A stretch of 64,000 bases of DNA, from NCBI RefSeq assembly GCF_001542915.1, contig NZ_LNNH01000039.1, positions 42,052-106,051 on the forward strand. Reading direction: 5' to 3'. Of the stretch, positions 32,536 through 42,265 are shown in pieces. Both the position numbers and the translations under genes were made by a program. The stretch comes from Peribacillus simplex (lineage in GTDB: Bacteria; Bacillota; Bacilli; Bacillales; DSM-1321). Each line of letters starts with the position of its first letter. Within the stretch, counting starts at the first letter, position 1. Under the pieces are notes generated by a model. The model was not told where the DNA came from. It saw only the letters and a list, made by a program, of their open reading frames with translations, and searched no databases.

Positions 32536-34224
32536 TTATAAAGCTTTTTCCGCTTTGATTCCAAAAAACTTGTTCGAAATGAAAAGCACGATAACAATAA
32601 GCGTGATCTGTACCATCCCATAGGCAGCAGCCTGCCCCATATTGAACATCCGCAGCTGATTCATGATTTCAATGGATATCGGCCGATTGGAAATCGTATA
32701 CAGCAGCACCGACGTTGGAAATTCCCCGACTGACTCGATGAATGCCAATAATGTCCCTGCCAACACTCCAGGCATGATGATCGGCAAAATGACCTTTCTG
32801 AAGGTATAAAACCACTTCGCTCCCAGGTTCCTGGCCGCTTCCTCGATCGAGTCATCCAGCTGCTCCAAAACGGCGTTCGTCGAACGCACAACAAGTGGGA
32901 TATGCCGGATGAAATAGGCAAGCGGCAATATCCAGAAGCTCCCCACCAATATTTGACCAAAAGAAAACACGCTCGGTTCATTAAAGGCGAATATCAGGTT
33001 CATCCCGATGACCGTTGCCGGCAAGGCCCAGGGAATCATGACCAAAATATCCATAATGCTTTTCCCGACGAATTTCCGTTTAACAAGGACATACGAAGTG
33101 ATCACACCGAATACTAGATTTGCCAGTGTGGCAATAACGGCCATCAGCAAACTATTTTGGAGCGGTTTAAAGATATTGGGATCTTCGAATAATAGGCGGT
33201 AATTTTCGATATTGAATACGGATGGATACGTTTGAAATGTCCAGGTTCCATCCGGTACAAGTGAAAGCAATAAAATCGTGAAGTGGGGTAAAAGCAGGAT
33301 GATCACGCCGATGATGCCCGTTATGACCAGCGCCCACTTCATAAGCGGGTTTTTCACTTCACTTCTATGTGCCCCAATCCCTTTCGAGGCGATGCGGTAG
33401 TCCTTCCTATTCTGATACCAGCGCATGAACAATAGGAAGGAAATTGAAACGATGGTCAGAATGACAGATTGAGTTGCAGCCATCTCCATATCACCATTAA
33501 GCTTCGAAAAATAGATTTGCAGGCTCAGAACCCGGTACCCGCCAGCCAATAAAAACGGGGCACTGAAGGAGGCCATTGAAATCATGAAAACAAGCAAAGA
33601 AGCGGCAACGATGGCGGGCGTCAACAGTGGAAAGGTCACTTGCCAAAATACCTTGAATTTACCAGCTCCAAGGTTATGAGCGGCTTCTTCCAATGACGGA
33701 TCGATTTTATGGATTGCAGCGGAGACAGTCATATAAAAATAGACATACATTGTATAGGCATGGACGATCAAGATTCCCGAGAGCCCGCCGATTTTGAAAG
33801 GCACTTGCTCGAGGCCGAACAGATCCTTGATGATATTCGGAATCAATCCCGATTCTCCATATAAAAACAGGAAGGCCATGACCCCGACCAATGATGGCAA
33901 AACGATCGGCAATATCGCTGCAGATGAAAAGAAGCTTCTGCCTGGAAAGTCATACCGATTAAAAATGAATGCGAGCGGAATGCCTATCATCGCACTGACC
34001 ACTACACTCAAACCGGAGATATAAACGGAATTCCAAAGCGCCTCCAGGTTCGTCTTCGATTCCTGTACGAAGAAGTCTTGGTAATTACCGAGCGATGCTG
34101 CCCCATCTTTTTGCAGGCTTTCGATGAAAGTCCTTAATGAAGGATAAAGAACATATGCCGCGAGCACCAATACAACTGGGATAAGCAGCCAAACTGTCAA
34201 TCTCGTATCGCGATTTTTAATCAT
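32536..34224 (-). CDS. Fused two-domain ABC importer permease (AfuB/PhnV-like)
   Basis: The 562-residue protein contains two consecutive permease domains of about six helices each. Docking loops are DPSLEEAAHNLGAGKFKVFWQVTFPLL near residue 190 and DDSIEEAARNLGAKWFYTFRKVILPII near residue 465. Such fused permeases occur in ferric-iron, thiamine, 2-aminoethylphosphonate and opine importers. It overlaps the ATPase gene by four bases and precedes the lyase gene by 15 bases. Confidence 0.87.
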   Translation of the reverse strand: MIKNRDTRLTVWLLIPVVLVLAAYVLYPSLRTFIESLQKDGAASLGNYQDFFVQESKTNLEALWNSVYISGLSVVVSAMIGIPLAFIFNRYDFPGRSFFSSAAILPIVLPSLVGVMAFLFLYGESGLIPNIIKDLFGLEQVPFKIGGLSGILIVHAYTMYVYFYMTVSAAIHKIDPSLEEAAHNLGAGKFKVFWQVTFPLLTPAIVAASLLVFMISMASFSAPFLLAGGYRVLSLQIYFSKLNGDMEMAATQSVILTIVSISFLLFMRWYQNRKDYRIASKGIGAHRSEVKNPLMKWALVITGIIGVIILLLPHFTILLLSLVPDGTWTFQTYPSVFNIENYRLLFEDPNIFKPLQNSLLMAVIATLANLVFGVITSYVLVKRKFVGKSIMDILVMIPWALPATVIGMNLIFAFNEPSVFSFGQILVGSFWILPLAYFIRHIPLVVRSTNAVLEQLDDSIEEAARNLGAKWFYTFRKVILPIIMPGVLAGTLLAFIESVGEFPTSVLLYTISNRPISIEIMNQLRMFNMGQAAAYGMVQITLIVIVLFISNKFFGIKAEKAL

Positions 34225-35333
34225 GGAGCATCACCGCTTATAATCGGAATGAGCCGAAGCCGTTTCTGTGGTAGTTGAACATGCACTTCCTTCCCTTGAT
34301 AAAAGTGTCTAAATTCATGAGTATTCAAGACATCCACTCTCAGGAACACGTTTTGAACAGCTACGGTGATAGTAACCACAGAACCAAAAAATTGGACGGA
34401 ATCGATTTTCCCTTTAAAGCTATTCACTCCTTCTTCTGCCACATCCAAAATCCGGATGGCTTCGGGACGAATCGAAACGGCAAGGTCCTTATCCGTCCGC
34501 AAAATGGGCTCTCCCTCTCCAGCGTGATTGGGAACATCAATCGTAATCGGATGATCAACGTTTTTAAGCGTGACCACTACATTCTCTTGCTGCACACTTT
34601 TGACTTGAACGGGTAAAAGGTTACTTTCACCTATAAAACCAGCCACAAAATCATTGGCCGGCTGATTATAAATTTCTGCCGGCGTACCGACCTGATGACA
34701 TACACCATAATTGAACACAGCAATCCGATCACTCATCGATAATGCTTCAGCTTGATCATGCGTGACATAAATGGTGGTGATTTTATAATCTCGCTGAAGC
34801 CTTAATATCTCCCCCCTCATTTCATCACGAAGCTTGGCGTCCAAATTACTTAATGGTTCATCCAGCAGCAATATTTCCGGTTCGATCACCAGTGCTCTCG
34901 CAAGGGCCACCCGCTGCTGCTGACCGCCGCTTAACTGGCTCACTTGGCGGTTTGGGTAGCTCTCAAGCCTGACTTTTTGGAGAGCATCCAGCACTCTCGT
35001 CTTTAACTCCGACGATGGGATTTTTCTAACACGCAGGCCAAATGCCACATTTTCAAAAACAGTCATATGGGGAAAGAGAGCATAGTTTTGAAATACCATG
35101 CCTGTATTTCTTTTTTCCGGCGGTACGCGCGTCATATCTTTGTCGCTAAAGCGGACGATGCCTTTCGTAGGATAATAAAAGCCGGCAATCATCCGAAGCG
35201 TCGTCGTTTTACCGCAGCCGCTCGGTCCAAGAAAGGTAAAAAATTCTCCTTCGTTGATTTCCAGGTTTAAATGGTCAACAGCTATCGTTTTTCCGAAGGC
35301 TTTTTGGACATTTTCCATTTTTATTGAAGCCAT
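34221..35333 (-). CDS. ABC transporter ATP-binding protein (PotA/AfuC-like)
   Basis: The 370-residue ATPase has Walker A GPSGCGKTT near residue 38, Q-loop MVFQNYALFPHMTV, signature LSGGQQQR, Walker B ILLLDEPLSNLDAKL and a C-terminal TOBE-type domain from about residue 240 (VSIRPEAIRI). It belongs to the iron/polyamine/phosphonate importer group. It starts 14 bases after the binding-protein gene. Confidence 0.88.
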   Translation of the reverse strand: MASIKMENVQKAFGKTIAVDHLNLEINEGEFFTFLGPSGCGKTTTLRMIAGFYYPTKGIVRFSDKDMTRVPPEKRNTGMVFQNYALFPHMTVFENVAFGLRVRKIPSSELKTRVLDALQKVRLESYPNRQVSQLSGGQQQRVALARALVIEPEILLLDEPLSNLDAKLRDEMRGEILRLQRDYKITTIYVTHDQAEALSMSDRIAVFNYGVCHQVGTPAEIYNQPANDFVAGFIGESNLLPVQVKSVQQENVVVTLKNVDHPITIDVPNHAGEGEPILRTDKDLAVSIRPEAIRILDVAEEGVNSFKGKIDSVQFFGSVVTITVAVQNVFLRVDVLNTHEFRHFYQGKEVHVQLPQKRLRLIPIISGDAP

Positions 35334-35347
35334 CCAACGACACTTCC

Positions 35348-36430
35348 TTATTCTTTAATTTCCTTATCCCCACTTTTAATGTTTTCGTCCCAATATTTCA
35401 TCCACTCATCACCTTTTTCTTGGAAAACATCCCAATCAATATCCATCGCTTTGATTTTTGTGCTCGTAATCCATTCTGGTAAATCCGGTACATCACTTCT
35501 TGTCGGGATCCGATAAAATTCTTCGGCTAGATTTTTTGCCGCTTCCTTCGAATTGACGAACTCATAAAACGCTTCGGCCGCTTTCGGATGCTTGGCACCT
35601 TCCACGATGGCAATTCCTTCGGTCAGTACCGGCGTCCCGCTTTCCGGAATGACGAACTCGAACGGATACTTTTTATTTTCTTTCAGCATGACGACATCCG
35701 GCATGGCCCATACGGAAAGGGAGCCCTCTCCTTTGGCTATCTTGTTATACATCAATTCCGGATTTGCTGAATATTCCTTTGTGTTTTGGTCGAGTTTCTT
35801 TAACCAGTCATATCCTTCTTTTGGATCCTTCGCATCTTTATACGTACGATAGATCATCGAAGAAAAGATGGTCCTCATCGTACCTGAGGCTAACGGATAG
35901 CGGATGATGATTTCGTCTTTCCACTTCGGATCGAGCAATTCATCCCAATCTTGCGGAACTTCATCCTTTGAAAGCTCGTTGCTGTTATACATGATCACTT
36001 CGGGTGTCTGGCTCGTTCCCGTCCAAAACCATTCCGGATCGTGGAATCCTTCATCAAGGCTATTTGAATAGGTTGGCTTATATGCAGCTAGCAGCCCATC
36101 AGCCTTAGCTTGATTGAAATTTGTTGAAGGAGCTCCCCACCAAACGTCTGCCTGCGGGTTATTTTTCTCTGATCGAACTCGGTCGAGGATTTCCTGGGAC
36201 CCCATGTCAAGCCACTCGACATCAATCCCATATTTAGCTTCGAACTGCTTTTCATATTTTGCTAAAATATCCTTTCCATGCGGCGAGTACACCACAATTT
36301 TGTCTTCCAATCCTCCCTTGGCACCGCCAGCTTCGCCATTCGTTTCCGTATCTGCTCCGTTACAACCGGAAATCAATAGGGCCGTCGATAAGGCCCATAA
36401 GGAAAGATACACTCTTTTGCTGTATTTCAT
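35348..36430 (-). CDS. ABC transporter substrate-binding lipoprotein
   Basis: The 360-residue protein starts with a signal peptide and lipobox LISGC (Cys near residue 23). The mature part resembles ferric-iron/2-aminoethylphosphonate binding proteins: VYSPHGKDILAKYEKQFEAKYGIDVEWLD, PQADVWWGAPS, YPLASGTMRTIF and EGIAIVEGAKHPKAAEAFYEFV. The typical iron-ligand tyrosine pair is not obvious, so an organic solute or a metal chelate is as likely as iron. It overlaps the ROK gene by four bases. Confidence 0.87.
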   Translation of the reverse strand: MKYSKRVYLSLWALSTALLISGCNGADTETNGEAGGAKGGLEDKIVVYSPHGKDILAKYEKQFEAKYGIDVEWLDMGSQEILDRVRSEKNNPQADVWWGAPSTNFNQAKADGLLAAYKPTYSNSLDEGFHDPEWFWTGTSQTPEVIMYNSNELSKDEVPQDWDELLDPKWKDEIIIRYPLASGTMRTIFSSMIYRTYKDAKDPKEGYDWLKKLDQNTKEYSANPELMYNKIAKGEGSLSVWAMPDVVMLKENKKYPFEFVIPESGTPVLTEGIAIVEGAKHPKAAEAFYEFVNSKEAAKNLAEEFYRIPTRSDVPDLPEWITSTKIKAMDIDWDVFQEKGDEWMKYWDENIKSGDKEIKE

Positions 36431-37656
36431 ATATGATCCCCCTCATCACGTAAATTCAAGACACTATCATGCTCCCTCAAAAATAGGGATACCGCTCCTA
36501 ATACACCTGCGTTTTCTCCCAGTCTGGCTGGTTTGATTTCTACTGAACTTGGAAGATAGCGATCAATGATCTCCTGTATTCTAGGTAAAATATATGCAGC
36601 TGAATGCAAGACGCCACCTCCTAAAATGATCACCTCGGGATTTAACAAACTGGCCGCATTGACAACGCCGCAAGCTAAATGTTCGAGCGCTTGATGAATG
36701 ACTTCGATTGCTGTCGCATCACCTTTCGCTGCGGATGAAAAAGCATCTGCCCCTGAAAGCTGTGAAGACTGGACCTGCCCGAACAAGGAATGATGAGGAT
36801 TGTTTCGTACAGCCTCGGTATAGTGATCGCCAATCGCTTTCCCCCCTGCAACGCTTTCCAAGTAGCCGTATCTTCGGAAAACCGGCTTGAACTCACGTTT
36901 CATATCCTCTTTGTCCGTTACCATATACCCGATTTCCCCAGCTGCGCTGGAAGCTCCCCTGTATAACTGATTATTCAAGATAATGCCGCTTCCAATCCCC
37001 GTACCAACTGCAATGAACAGTACATTCCGCTTATTACGTGCATTGCCGAGCCACTGTTCTCCGAGGGCCGCCGCATTCACATCATTGTCGATATGAATCG
37101 GAAAATCGAAAAAACGTTTCGCTTCCGCTATAAACGGATACTGCACCCATCCTAAACTCGGTGCCTCGATTACCAATCCACTTGCCGTTTGCGTAATCCC
37201 AGGAATCCCAACCCCCATCCCTAAAATCCTGTCTCTGACAATCTGGTTCTTGGCAATCAATCGTTCCGTTTCATGCGCCATCTGTTTAAGTAGACCCGTT
37301 TGTAGATAAGTACTTGTTAAAAAGCCAATTTCAGCCAGGATGTTGCCGGATAAATCACATAACACGATTTTCACCTTCGTCCCGCCAATATCGGCGCCAA
37401 TGATATATGCCGCCTTTTCATTGAAAAAGAGCTGAATGGGCCTCCTGCCTCCCTGGGAGGATGATTCGCCTATCCCCTTCTCATATATCCATTCCTCCTG
37501 TATAAGCTCATCAACCGCCATGGAAACAGTCGGCTTACTAAGTTGAAGCTTACCGGCAATTTCTGCTCTTGAAATCGGTGAACATTCTCGGATGCATTGA
37601 ATGATTCTTTTTTTATTGACATATCTTTGTTGACGAGGTGTTCTTTTCATACTCAT
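36427..37656 (-). CDS. ROK-family transcriptional regulator
   Basis: An N-terminal winged helix (SRAEIAGKLQLSKPTVSMAVDELIQEEW) precedes a ROK sugar-kinase-like domain (IIGADIGGTKVKIVLCDLSGN, IHIDNDVNAAALGE, AVGTGIGSGIILNNQLYRGAS, ILGGGVLHSA). The zinc motif CxCGxxGCxE found in most ROK proteins is absent; the region reads FRRYGYLESVAGG. I chose the ATG at 37656; a GTG at 37659 or ATG at 37650 are alternatives. It heads the ABC-lyase operon and probably represses it from the operator at 37674-37700. The inducer is unknown. Confidence 0.83.
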   Translation of the reverse strand: MSMKRTPRQQRYVNKKRIIQCIRECSPISRAEIAGKLQLSKPTVSMAVDELIQEEWIYEKGIGESSSQGGRRPIQLFFNEKAAYIIGADIGGTKVKIVLCDLSGNILAEIGFLTSTYLQTGLLKQMAHETERLIAKNQIVRDRILGMGVGIPGITQTASGLVIEAPSLGWVQYPFIAEAKRFFDFPIHIDNDVNAAALGEQWLGNARNKRNVLFIAVGTGIGSGIILNNQLYRGASSAAGEIGYMVTDKEDMKREFKPVFRRYGYLESVAGGKAIGDHYTEAVRNNPHHSLFGQVQSSQLSGADAFSSAAKGDATAIEVIHQALEHLACGVVNAASLLNPEVIILGGGVLHSAAYILPRIQEIIDRYLPSSVEIKPARLGENAGVLGAVSLFLREHDSVLNLRDEGDHI

Positions 37657-37673
37657 CACATCACGGCCTTACC

Positions 37674-37700
37674 TTAGTTAGTTAGTAAATATGACTAATT
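37674..37700. promoter_or_regulatory. Probable ROK operator
   Basis: TTAGT (37682-37686) and ACTAA (37694-37698) form an inverted repeat with a 7-base spacer, preceded by further TTAGT repeats. It resembles XylR-type ROK operators of Bacillus and lies just upstream of the ROK gene, between it and the divergent PIG-L gene. Confidence 0.55.
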
Positions 37701-37885
37701 CATTTCGGCAATTTCTTTCGATTAAACCGCCCGATTATAATAGTTACTTCTAATCATTTACAAATATAACCATAAATGTTATTCATTATATATCTTCTTT
37801 TTCAGGTTCGTTAGAAATGAGTACTAACCTACATTTTCTTGCTTCATTACAGCTTTTTAAAAATCGAAGGGGGTTGAAATAAGAA

Positions 37886-40393
37886 ATGGAAAAAGCATGG
37901 ATAGCTTTGCTTTCCCTTATGTTGGTGCTCGTGCCATTGCGGTTCGATGGGGTTTCAGCAAAGCCGGTGAAAACCAATGTCGCGTTATGGAATGCTGTTA
38001 AGCCGCTAGAGACAACCGTTTCATTCCTAAACAGCGGTGCCCACCCAGATGATGAACGCAGTGACTTTCTCGCTTACCTATCAAGAGGATTGGGCGTGAA
38101 GACTTCGAGCCTGATTGCAAACAGGGGTGAAGGCGGACAAAACGAAATTGGCGATGAACTGGACAATGCGCTTGGAATCATCCGTTCGAGGGAAATGATA
38201 GAGGCCGCCAAAATTACCGGAGTGAAGGCCTATCATCTAAGTGAAACGACGTCCGACCCGATCTATGATTTCGGCTTCTCGAAAACGCCTGAGGAGACAT
38301 TGGAAAAATGGGGAGAGCAGCTTACGTATGAACGGCTCATCCGCTTTATCCGAACATACCAGCCCGATATCTTGATGCCATCCTTCCAAAACGATGATAC
38401 CCAGCATGGACATCACCGTACGATGACCATTTTAAGTGAGCGTGCCTTTAAGGACGCGGCAGATCCGGCCATTTTTCCGCAACAATTGAAGCAGGGCCTA
38501 TCGGTATGGCAAGTTAAAAAGTTGTATGTACCTGTTTCCTCAGCAGATCAAGCCGCCACTTCCATTGAAATAGGCAAATATGATCCCATCTACGGCATGA
38601 CTTATCCACAGCTTGGGGAACAATCCCGATACCTCCATAAAAGCCAAGGCATGGGTTCCGATATTCCTGCAGAACCCCGCCAAATCCATCTGGATTTGAA
38701 GCAAAGCGCCGTCAATATCAAGAAAAATAAGGACCTTTTTGCGGGTGTACCTTACAATTTCACGGAATGGGCTGGAAAACTCCCACCATCGGCTTCAAGA
38801 TTGAAGGAAGAATTGACCGATATCCAACGAAAATTGGATGCTGTCATTGCAGCCTATCCAAATGAGAAACGAGTCTTTTCTAAATCCCAGACAGCCCTCA
38901 CCCATCTGCGGAACATAAGGGCACAAGTTAAAAAAGCCAAGTTAAGCACTGCGCTGAAGAACGACCTGCTCCATAAGCTTTCATTAAAAGAAGAGCAAAT
39001 ACAAGCAGTCAGTTATGTCTCTTCAGGATTGGATGTTCAAGCTACAGCAGATTCAAGGATCCTCACTCGGGGACAAAAAACGAAGGTGACCATCACACTT
39101 AAAAATAATGGCAAGCAAACATTAAAGAAAGTGACGGCTGCAGTGAACGTGCCTAAAGGGTGGAGGGCGAAAACAACATCCAAAAGTGGCAGCCTTGCAC
39201 CGAATCAAGCGGCAAAGATCACATACCAAGTTAAAGTGCCCGAAGATACCTCCTATTACCAGGCTTATGACGGACCAACCATTACAGCCAACATTACTTA
39301 TGAGTATGGCAGCACAAAAACATCCATCCTGGAAGAATTGGATGGAACGATTGCAGTCCTTCCCGACGTCGCCCTTTCCCTTTCACCAGAAGATATCGTG
39401 GTGAATACAGCTGATGTAAAGGAAGAAATCCCCGTGACCGTATCTCTGAAAAATTATTCACAAGGAAATGCATCTGCAAAAGTGGCGTTGAATATTCCAA
39501 AGAACTGGAAGGTCCATCCTAAAAAAACCACTGTATCCTTTAATGAAAAATTAGAAGAAAAGCAAGTGACATTCACTCTCACGCCGCCTAAAACGATTCA
39601 AAATGGCGATTATCAGATCAAGGCCTCTGCCACCGTTCACGGTAAGACCTTCAAATCGACCATCCAGGAAATTTCCTATGATCATATCGGGACGTTTTAC
39701 TACCAATATCCTGCAGCCATCGACACCGCTGCATTTGAGCTTTTAATGCCCGCATCGTTAAAAGTCGGTTACATCGACAGTGGATTTGATAAGGTGGCAG
39801 ATTATTTGAGCAATGCAGGGCTTGCCATTACAAAGTTGACTCCTGCTGATTTGGCTGAAGCTGATTTGAGCCAATACGATACGATCGTCACAGGCATACG
39901 TGCCTATTTATCCAGGGAAGATTTAAAGGCCAATAACGCACGCTTGCTTCAATATGTGGAAAACGGCGGTCATCTCGTCGTTCAATACCACAAACCGGGC
40001 GATGGCTGGGATGCCATGACGACTGCTCCCTATCCACTTACTCTCGGAAATCCTTCCATTCGGTGGAGAGTGACGGATGAAAAGGCAGCGGTAAACGTAC
40101 TGAAACCAGAATCACCGCTTTTCAACTATCCAAACAAAATAACAGCGGCTGACTGGGAAAACTGGGTGCAGGAAAGAGGATTGTACTTCCCAATGAAATG
40201 GGACCCCTCATTCGAAACATTCATCTCCATGGCCGATCCAAATGAAGCGCCATTCGATGGCGGAATCCTGATGGCCAAATACGGTAAAGGCACCTACCTC
40301 TACACCAACCTTGTCCTCTACCGCCAAATTCAAGGCCAGGTTCCAGGCGGATACCGAATCATGACGAACTTGATCAGTTACGGATCCAAATAA
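37886..40393 (+). CDS. Secreted PIG-L (LmbE) family deacetylase with NEW3-type domains
   Basis: The 835-residue protein starts with a signal peptide cleaved after about residue 25 (GVSA). The PIG-L domain follows, with zinc ligands in SGAHPDDERSD near residues 50-60 and HGHHRT near residue 175. From about residue 375 come two Ig-like segments (TRGQKTKVTITLKNNGKQTLKKV; ITYQVKVPEDTSYYQ), then a C-terminal domain from about residue 630 (GYIDSGFDKVADYLSNAGLAI) like a glutamine-amidotransferase-type fold. It would remove N-acetyl groups from an extracellular amino sugar or related compound. It is divergent from the ROK operon. Confidence 0.8.
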   Translation: MEKAWIALLSLMLVLVPLRFDGVSAKPVKTNVALWNAVKPLETTVSFLNSGAHPDDERSDFLAYLSRGLGVKTSSLIANRGEGGQNEIGDELDNALGIIRSREMIEAAKITGVKAYHLSETTSDPIYDFGFSKTPEETLEKWGEQLTYERLIRFIRTYQPDILMPSFQNDDTQHGHHRTMTILSERAFKDAADPAIFPQQLKQGLSVWQVKKLYVPVSSADQAATSIEIGKYDPIYGMTYPQLGEQSRYLHKSQGMGSDIPAEPRQIHLDLKQSAVNIKKNKDLFAGVPYNFTEWAGKLPPSASRLKEELTDIQRKLDAVIAAYPNEKRVFSKSQTALTHLRNIRAQVKKAKLSTALKNDLLHKLSLKEEQIQAVSYVSSGLDVQATADSRILTRGQKTKVTITLKNNGKQTLKKVTAAVNVPKGWRAKTTSKSGSLAPNQAAKITYQVKVPEDTSYYQAYDGPTITANITYEYGSTKTSILEELDGTIAVLPDVALSLSPEDIVVNTADVKEEIPVTVSLKNYSQGNASAKVALNIPKNWKVHPKKTTVSFNEKLEEKQVTFTLTPPKTIQNGDYQIKASATVHGKTFKSTIQEISYDHIGTFYYQYPAAIDTAAFELLMPASLKVGYIDSGFDKVADYLSNAGLAITKLTPADLAEADLSQYDTIVTGIRAYLSREDLKANNARLLQYVENGGHLVVQYHKPGDGWDAMTTAPYPLTLGNPSIRWRVTDEKAAVNVLKPESPLFNYPNKITAADWENWVQERGLYFPMKWDPSFETFISMADPNEAPFDGGILMAKYGKGTYLYTNLVLYRQIQGQVPGGYRIMTNLISYGSK

Positions 40394-40429
40394 CGAAAAA
40401 GAAACCTATGCAGGTGTATAGGTTTTGTA

Positions 40430-40454
40430 GCTTCGGGATGTCCCATCCCGAAGC
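40430..40454 (+). terminator. Terminator of the PIG-L gene
   Basis: GCTTCGGGATG and CATCCCGAAGC pair over 11 bp with a 3-base loop, followed by CTTTTC. A weaker hairpin (AACCTATGC...GTATAGGTT) lies just before it. Confidence 0.75.
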
Positions 40455-40866
40455 CTTTTCGATTTATTAGAAATTATGGTAGTTATAGAGAGGTGCATCA
40501 TTCACGTAGTCATGCTTGCAGAAGCTGGCTTTATTGCAAGACCCAACTGCGACAAAAGATGGTACGGACACGATCAAAAATCCTTTCGTTCCGCTCACCC
40601 ACGAAGGCACAAACGGCATCCTTTTCTTGCTTTACTCGCGAATTTAGACACCTTCCATATTAATGATCTAACCCTTTGCACGCACCTGCTAAAGGCTTCT
40701 TTTCCCTAAATTAAAAAAAGTTATGCACAAAGTGAAGGGAAACGGTTGCGCGATCGAGGTTCCCTCGTGTCCCGCATTCCTTTGTCCACACTTTATGCAC
40801 AACTTCCTTCATGGCCAGCTTATTTGCCCGGCCATCCGATGGTTCTTGTCCATCCTTGCGTCCTGC
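40455..40866. other. Intergenic region with inverted DnaA-box-like repeats
   Basis: No gene is supported in these 412 bases. Near its right end two copies of TTATGCACA (40721-40729 and 40793-40801) and a TTGTCCACA (40782-40790) occur. The two 17-base stretches 40718-40734 and 40789-40805 are near-perfect inverted copies of each other (15 of 17). Confidence 0.5.
40718..40805. repeat. 17-base imperfect inverted repeat containing TTATGCACA
   Basis: AAGTTATGCACAAAGTG and CACTTTATGCACAACTT are inverted copies with two mismatches and a 54-base spacer. Each contains a DnaA-box-like nonamer. Confidence 0.5.
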
Positions 40867-41601
40867 TTAGAGCACCTTACTCAAGAAGGATTTGGTTCTT
40901 TCATGCTGTGGGTTGCCGAATAATGCACTCGGCTCATTTTCTTCAACGATGTACCCGCCATCCATGAAAATGACGCGGTCACCGACTTCGCGGGCAAAGC
41001 CCATCTCATGCGTAACGACGACCATTGTCATCCCCTCTTTGGCAAGCTGCTTCATTACCTCTAAAACATCTCCGACCATTTCAGGATCAAGCGCAGAAGT
41101 CGGTTCGTCGAAAAGCATGATCTTTGGATTCATCGCCAGTGCCCTTGCAATGGCAACCCGCTGCTTTTGTCCGCCGGAAAGTTCTCCTGGATAGCTATTT
41201 GCCTTTTCCCTCAGGCCCACCTTATCCAATAGCTCAAGTGCTAATCTGCCAGCCTCGGCTTTATCGGTTGCGCGGATTTTAATCGGGCCCAATGTGATGT
41301 TTTCCAGTACCGTCTTGTGGGGAAATAGATTGAAATGCTGGAAGACCATCCCTACCTCTTGCCTTACTTTGTTAATATTGATTTTCCTTTTGGGATCGGT
41401 TATATTATGTCCGTTTACGATCACCTCACCGCCAGTAACCTCCTCAAGAAGGTTCAGGCAACGCAAAAACGTACTTTTCCCTGATCCAGAAGGGCCTATT
41501 ACACAAATAACTTCCTTTTCCTGCACTTCTGCATTAATATCCTTTAAGACCTCTACAGCTCCAAAAGATTTTCTTAGGTTTTTTACGGTAATGATGCTCA
41601 T
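40867..41601 (-). CDS. glnQ: Polar amino-acid ABC transporter ATPase (GlnQ-like)
   Basis: The 244-residue ATPase has Walker [10 protein letters not shown] near residue 35, [26 protein letters not shown], Walker [15 protein letters not shown] and [12 protein letters not shown]. Sequence and order (binding protein-permease-ATPase) fit glutamine or arginine importers; GlnQ similarity is strongest by eye. It overlaps the permease gene by four bases. Confidence 0.85.
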   Translation of the reverse strand: MSIITVKNLRKSFGAVEVLKDINAEVQEKEVICVIGPSGSGKSTFLRCLNLLEEVTGGEVIVNGHNITDPKRKININKVRQEVGMVFQHFNLFPHKTVLENITLGPIKIRATDKAEAGRLALELLDKVGLREKANSYPGELSGGQKQRVAIARALAMNPKIMLFDEPTSALDPEMVGDVLEVMKQLAKEGMTMVVVTHEMGFAREVGDRVIFMDGGYIVEENEPSALFGNPQHERTKSFLSKVL

Positions 41602-42251
41602 CGCACTTGAACCCTCCTTTCAATGAAATTGGCAATTAGGGTTATCACATAAATGATGATGAAATAAATCACACCGACAACCAGCCAAATCTTGAATGCC
41701 TCAAACGTTGCCGAAGCTTGAATCTGGCCTTGCTGGGTTAAATCGGCAATCCCGATGACGGACAATAGGGAAGTATCTTTTAAGCTAATGATCGATTGGT
41801 TCGTAATCGTAGGAAGCATCCTCCTAAAGGCTTGCGGCAGCACGACATAGCGCATCGTTTGGGTTCCAGTGAACCCGATTGACCTTGCCGCTTCCGTTTG
41901 GCCTTTATCAATGGATTGTATCCCCGCTCTTATTATTTCAGCAAAATATGCTCCTGCATTGATTGCAACGGTGATTATTCCCGCTGTCGTACTGTTCAAT
42001 GAGATGAGATTCAGTGAATTCACTCCGAAATATATAAAGAATAGCTGCACGATGAACGGCGTCCCTCGTATCGCATCCACATAAACCTTTGCAATCCAGT
42101 TCAAGATCTTGATAGGGGCAAGTCGCAGCAGGGCCACTACTAAACCAATCAAAAAACCTAGGATAATGGCAATCACAAAGATGTAAAGCGTCACCTGAAG
42201 TCCTTTTACTAACATAGGCAAAGCCGCAACAATTATATCCATTCCTTTCAC
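41598..42251 (-). CDS. glnP: Polar amino-acid ABC transporter permease (GlnP-like)
   Basis: The 217-residue protein has about five hydrophobic helices, [18 protein letters not shown] and the docking loop [28 protein letters not shown]. With only one permease gene in the set, it probably works as a homodimer. It is separated from the binding-protein gene by a hairpin at 42266-42286. Confidence 0.85.
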   Translation of the reverse strand: MKGMDIIVAALPMLVKGLQVTLYIFVIAIILGFLIGLVVALLRLAPIKILNWIAKVYVDAIRGTPFIVQLFFIYFGVNSLNLISLNSTTAGIITVAINAGAYFAEIIRAGIQSIDKGQTEAARSIGFTGTQTMRYVVLPQAFRRMLPTITNQSIISLKDTSLLSVIGIADLTQQGQIQASATFEAFKIWLVVGVIYFIIIYVITLIANFIERRVQVR

Positions 42252-42265
42252 CCCTTCGAAAAAGA

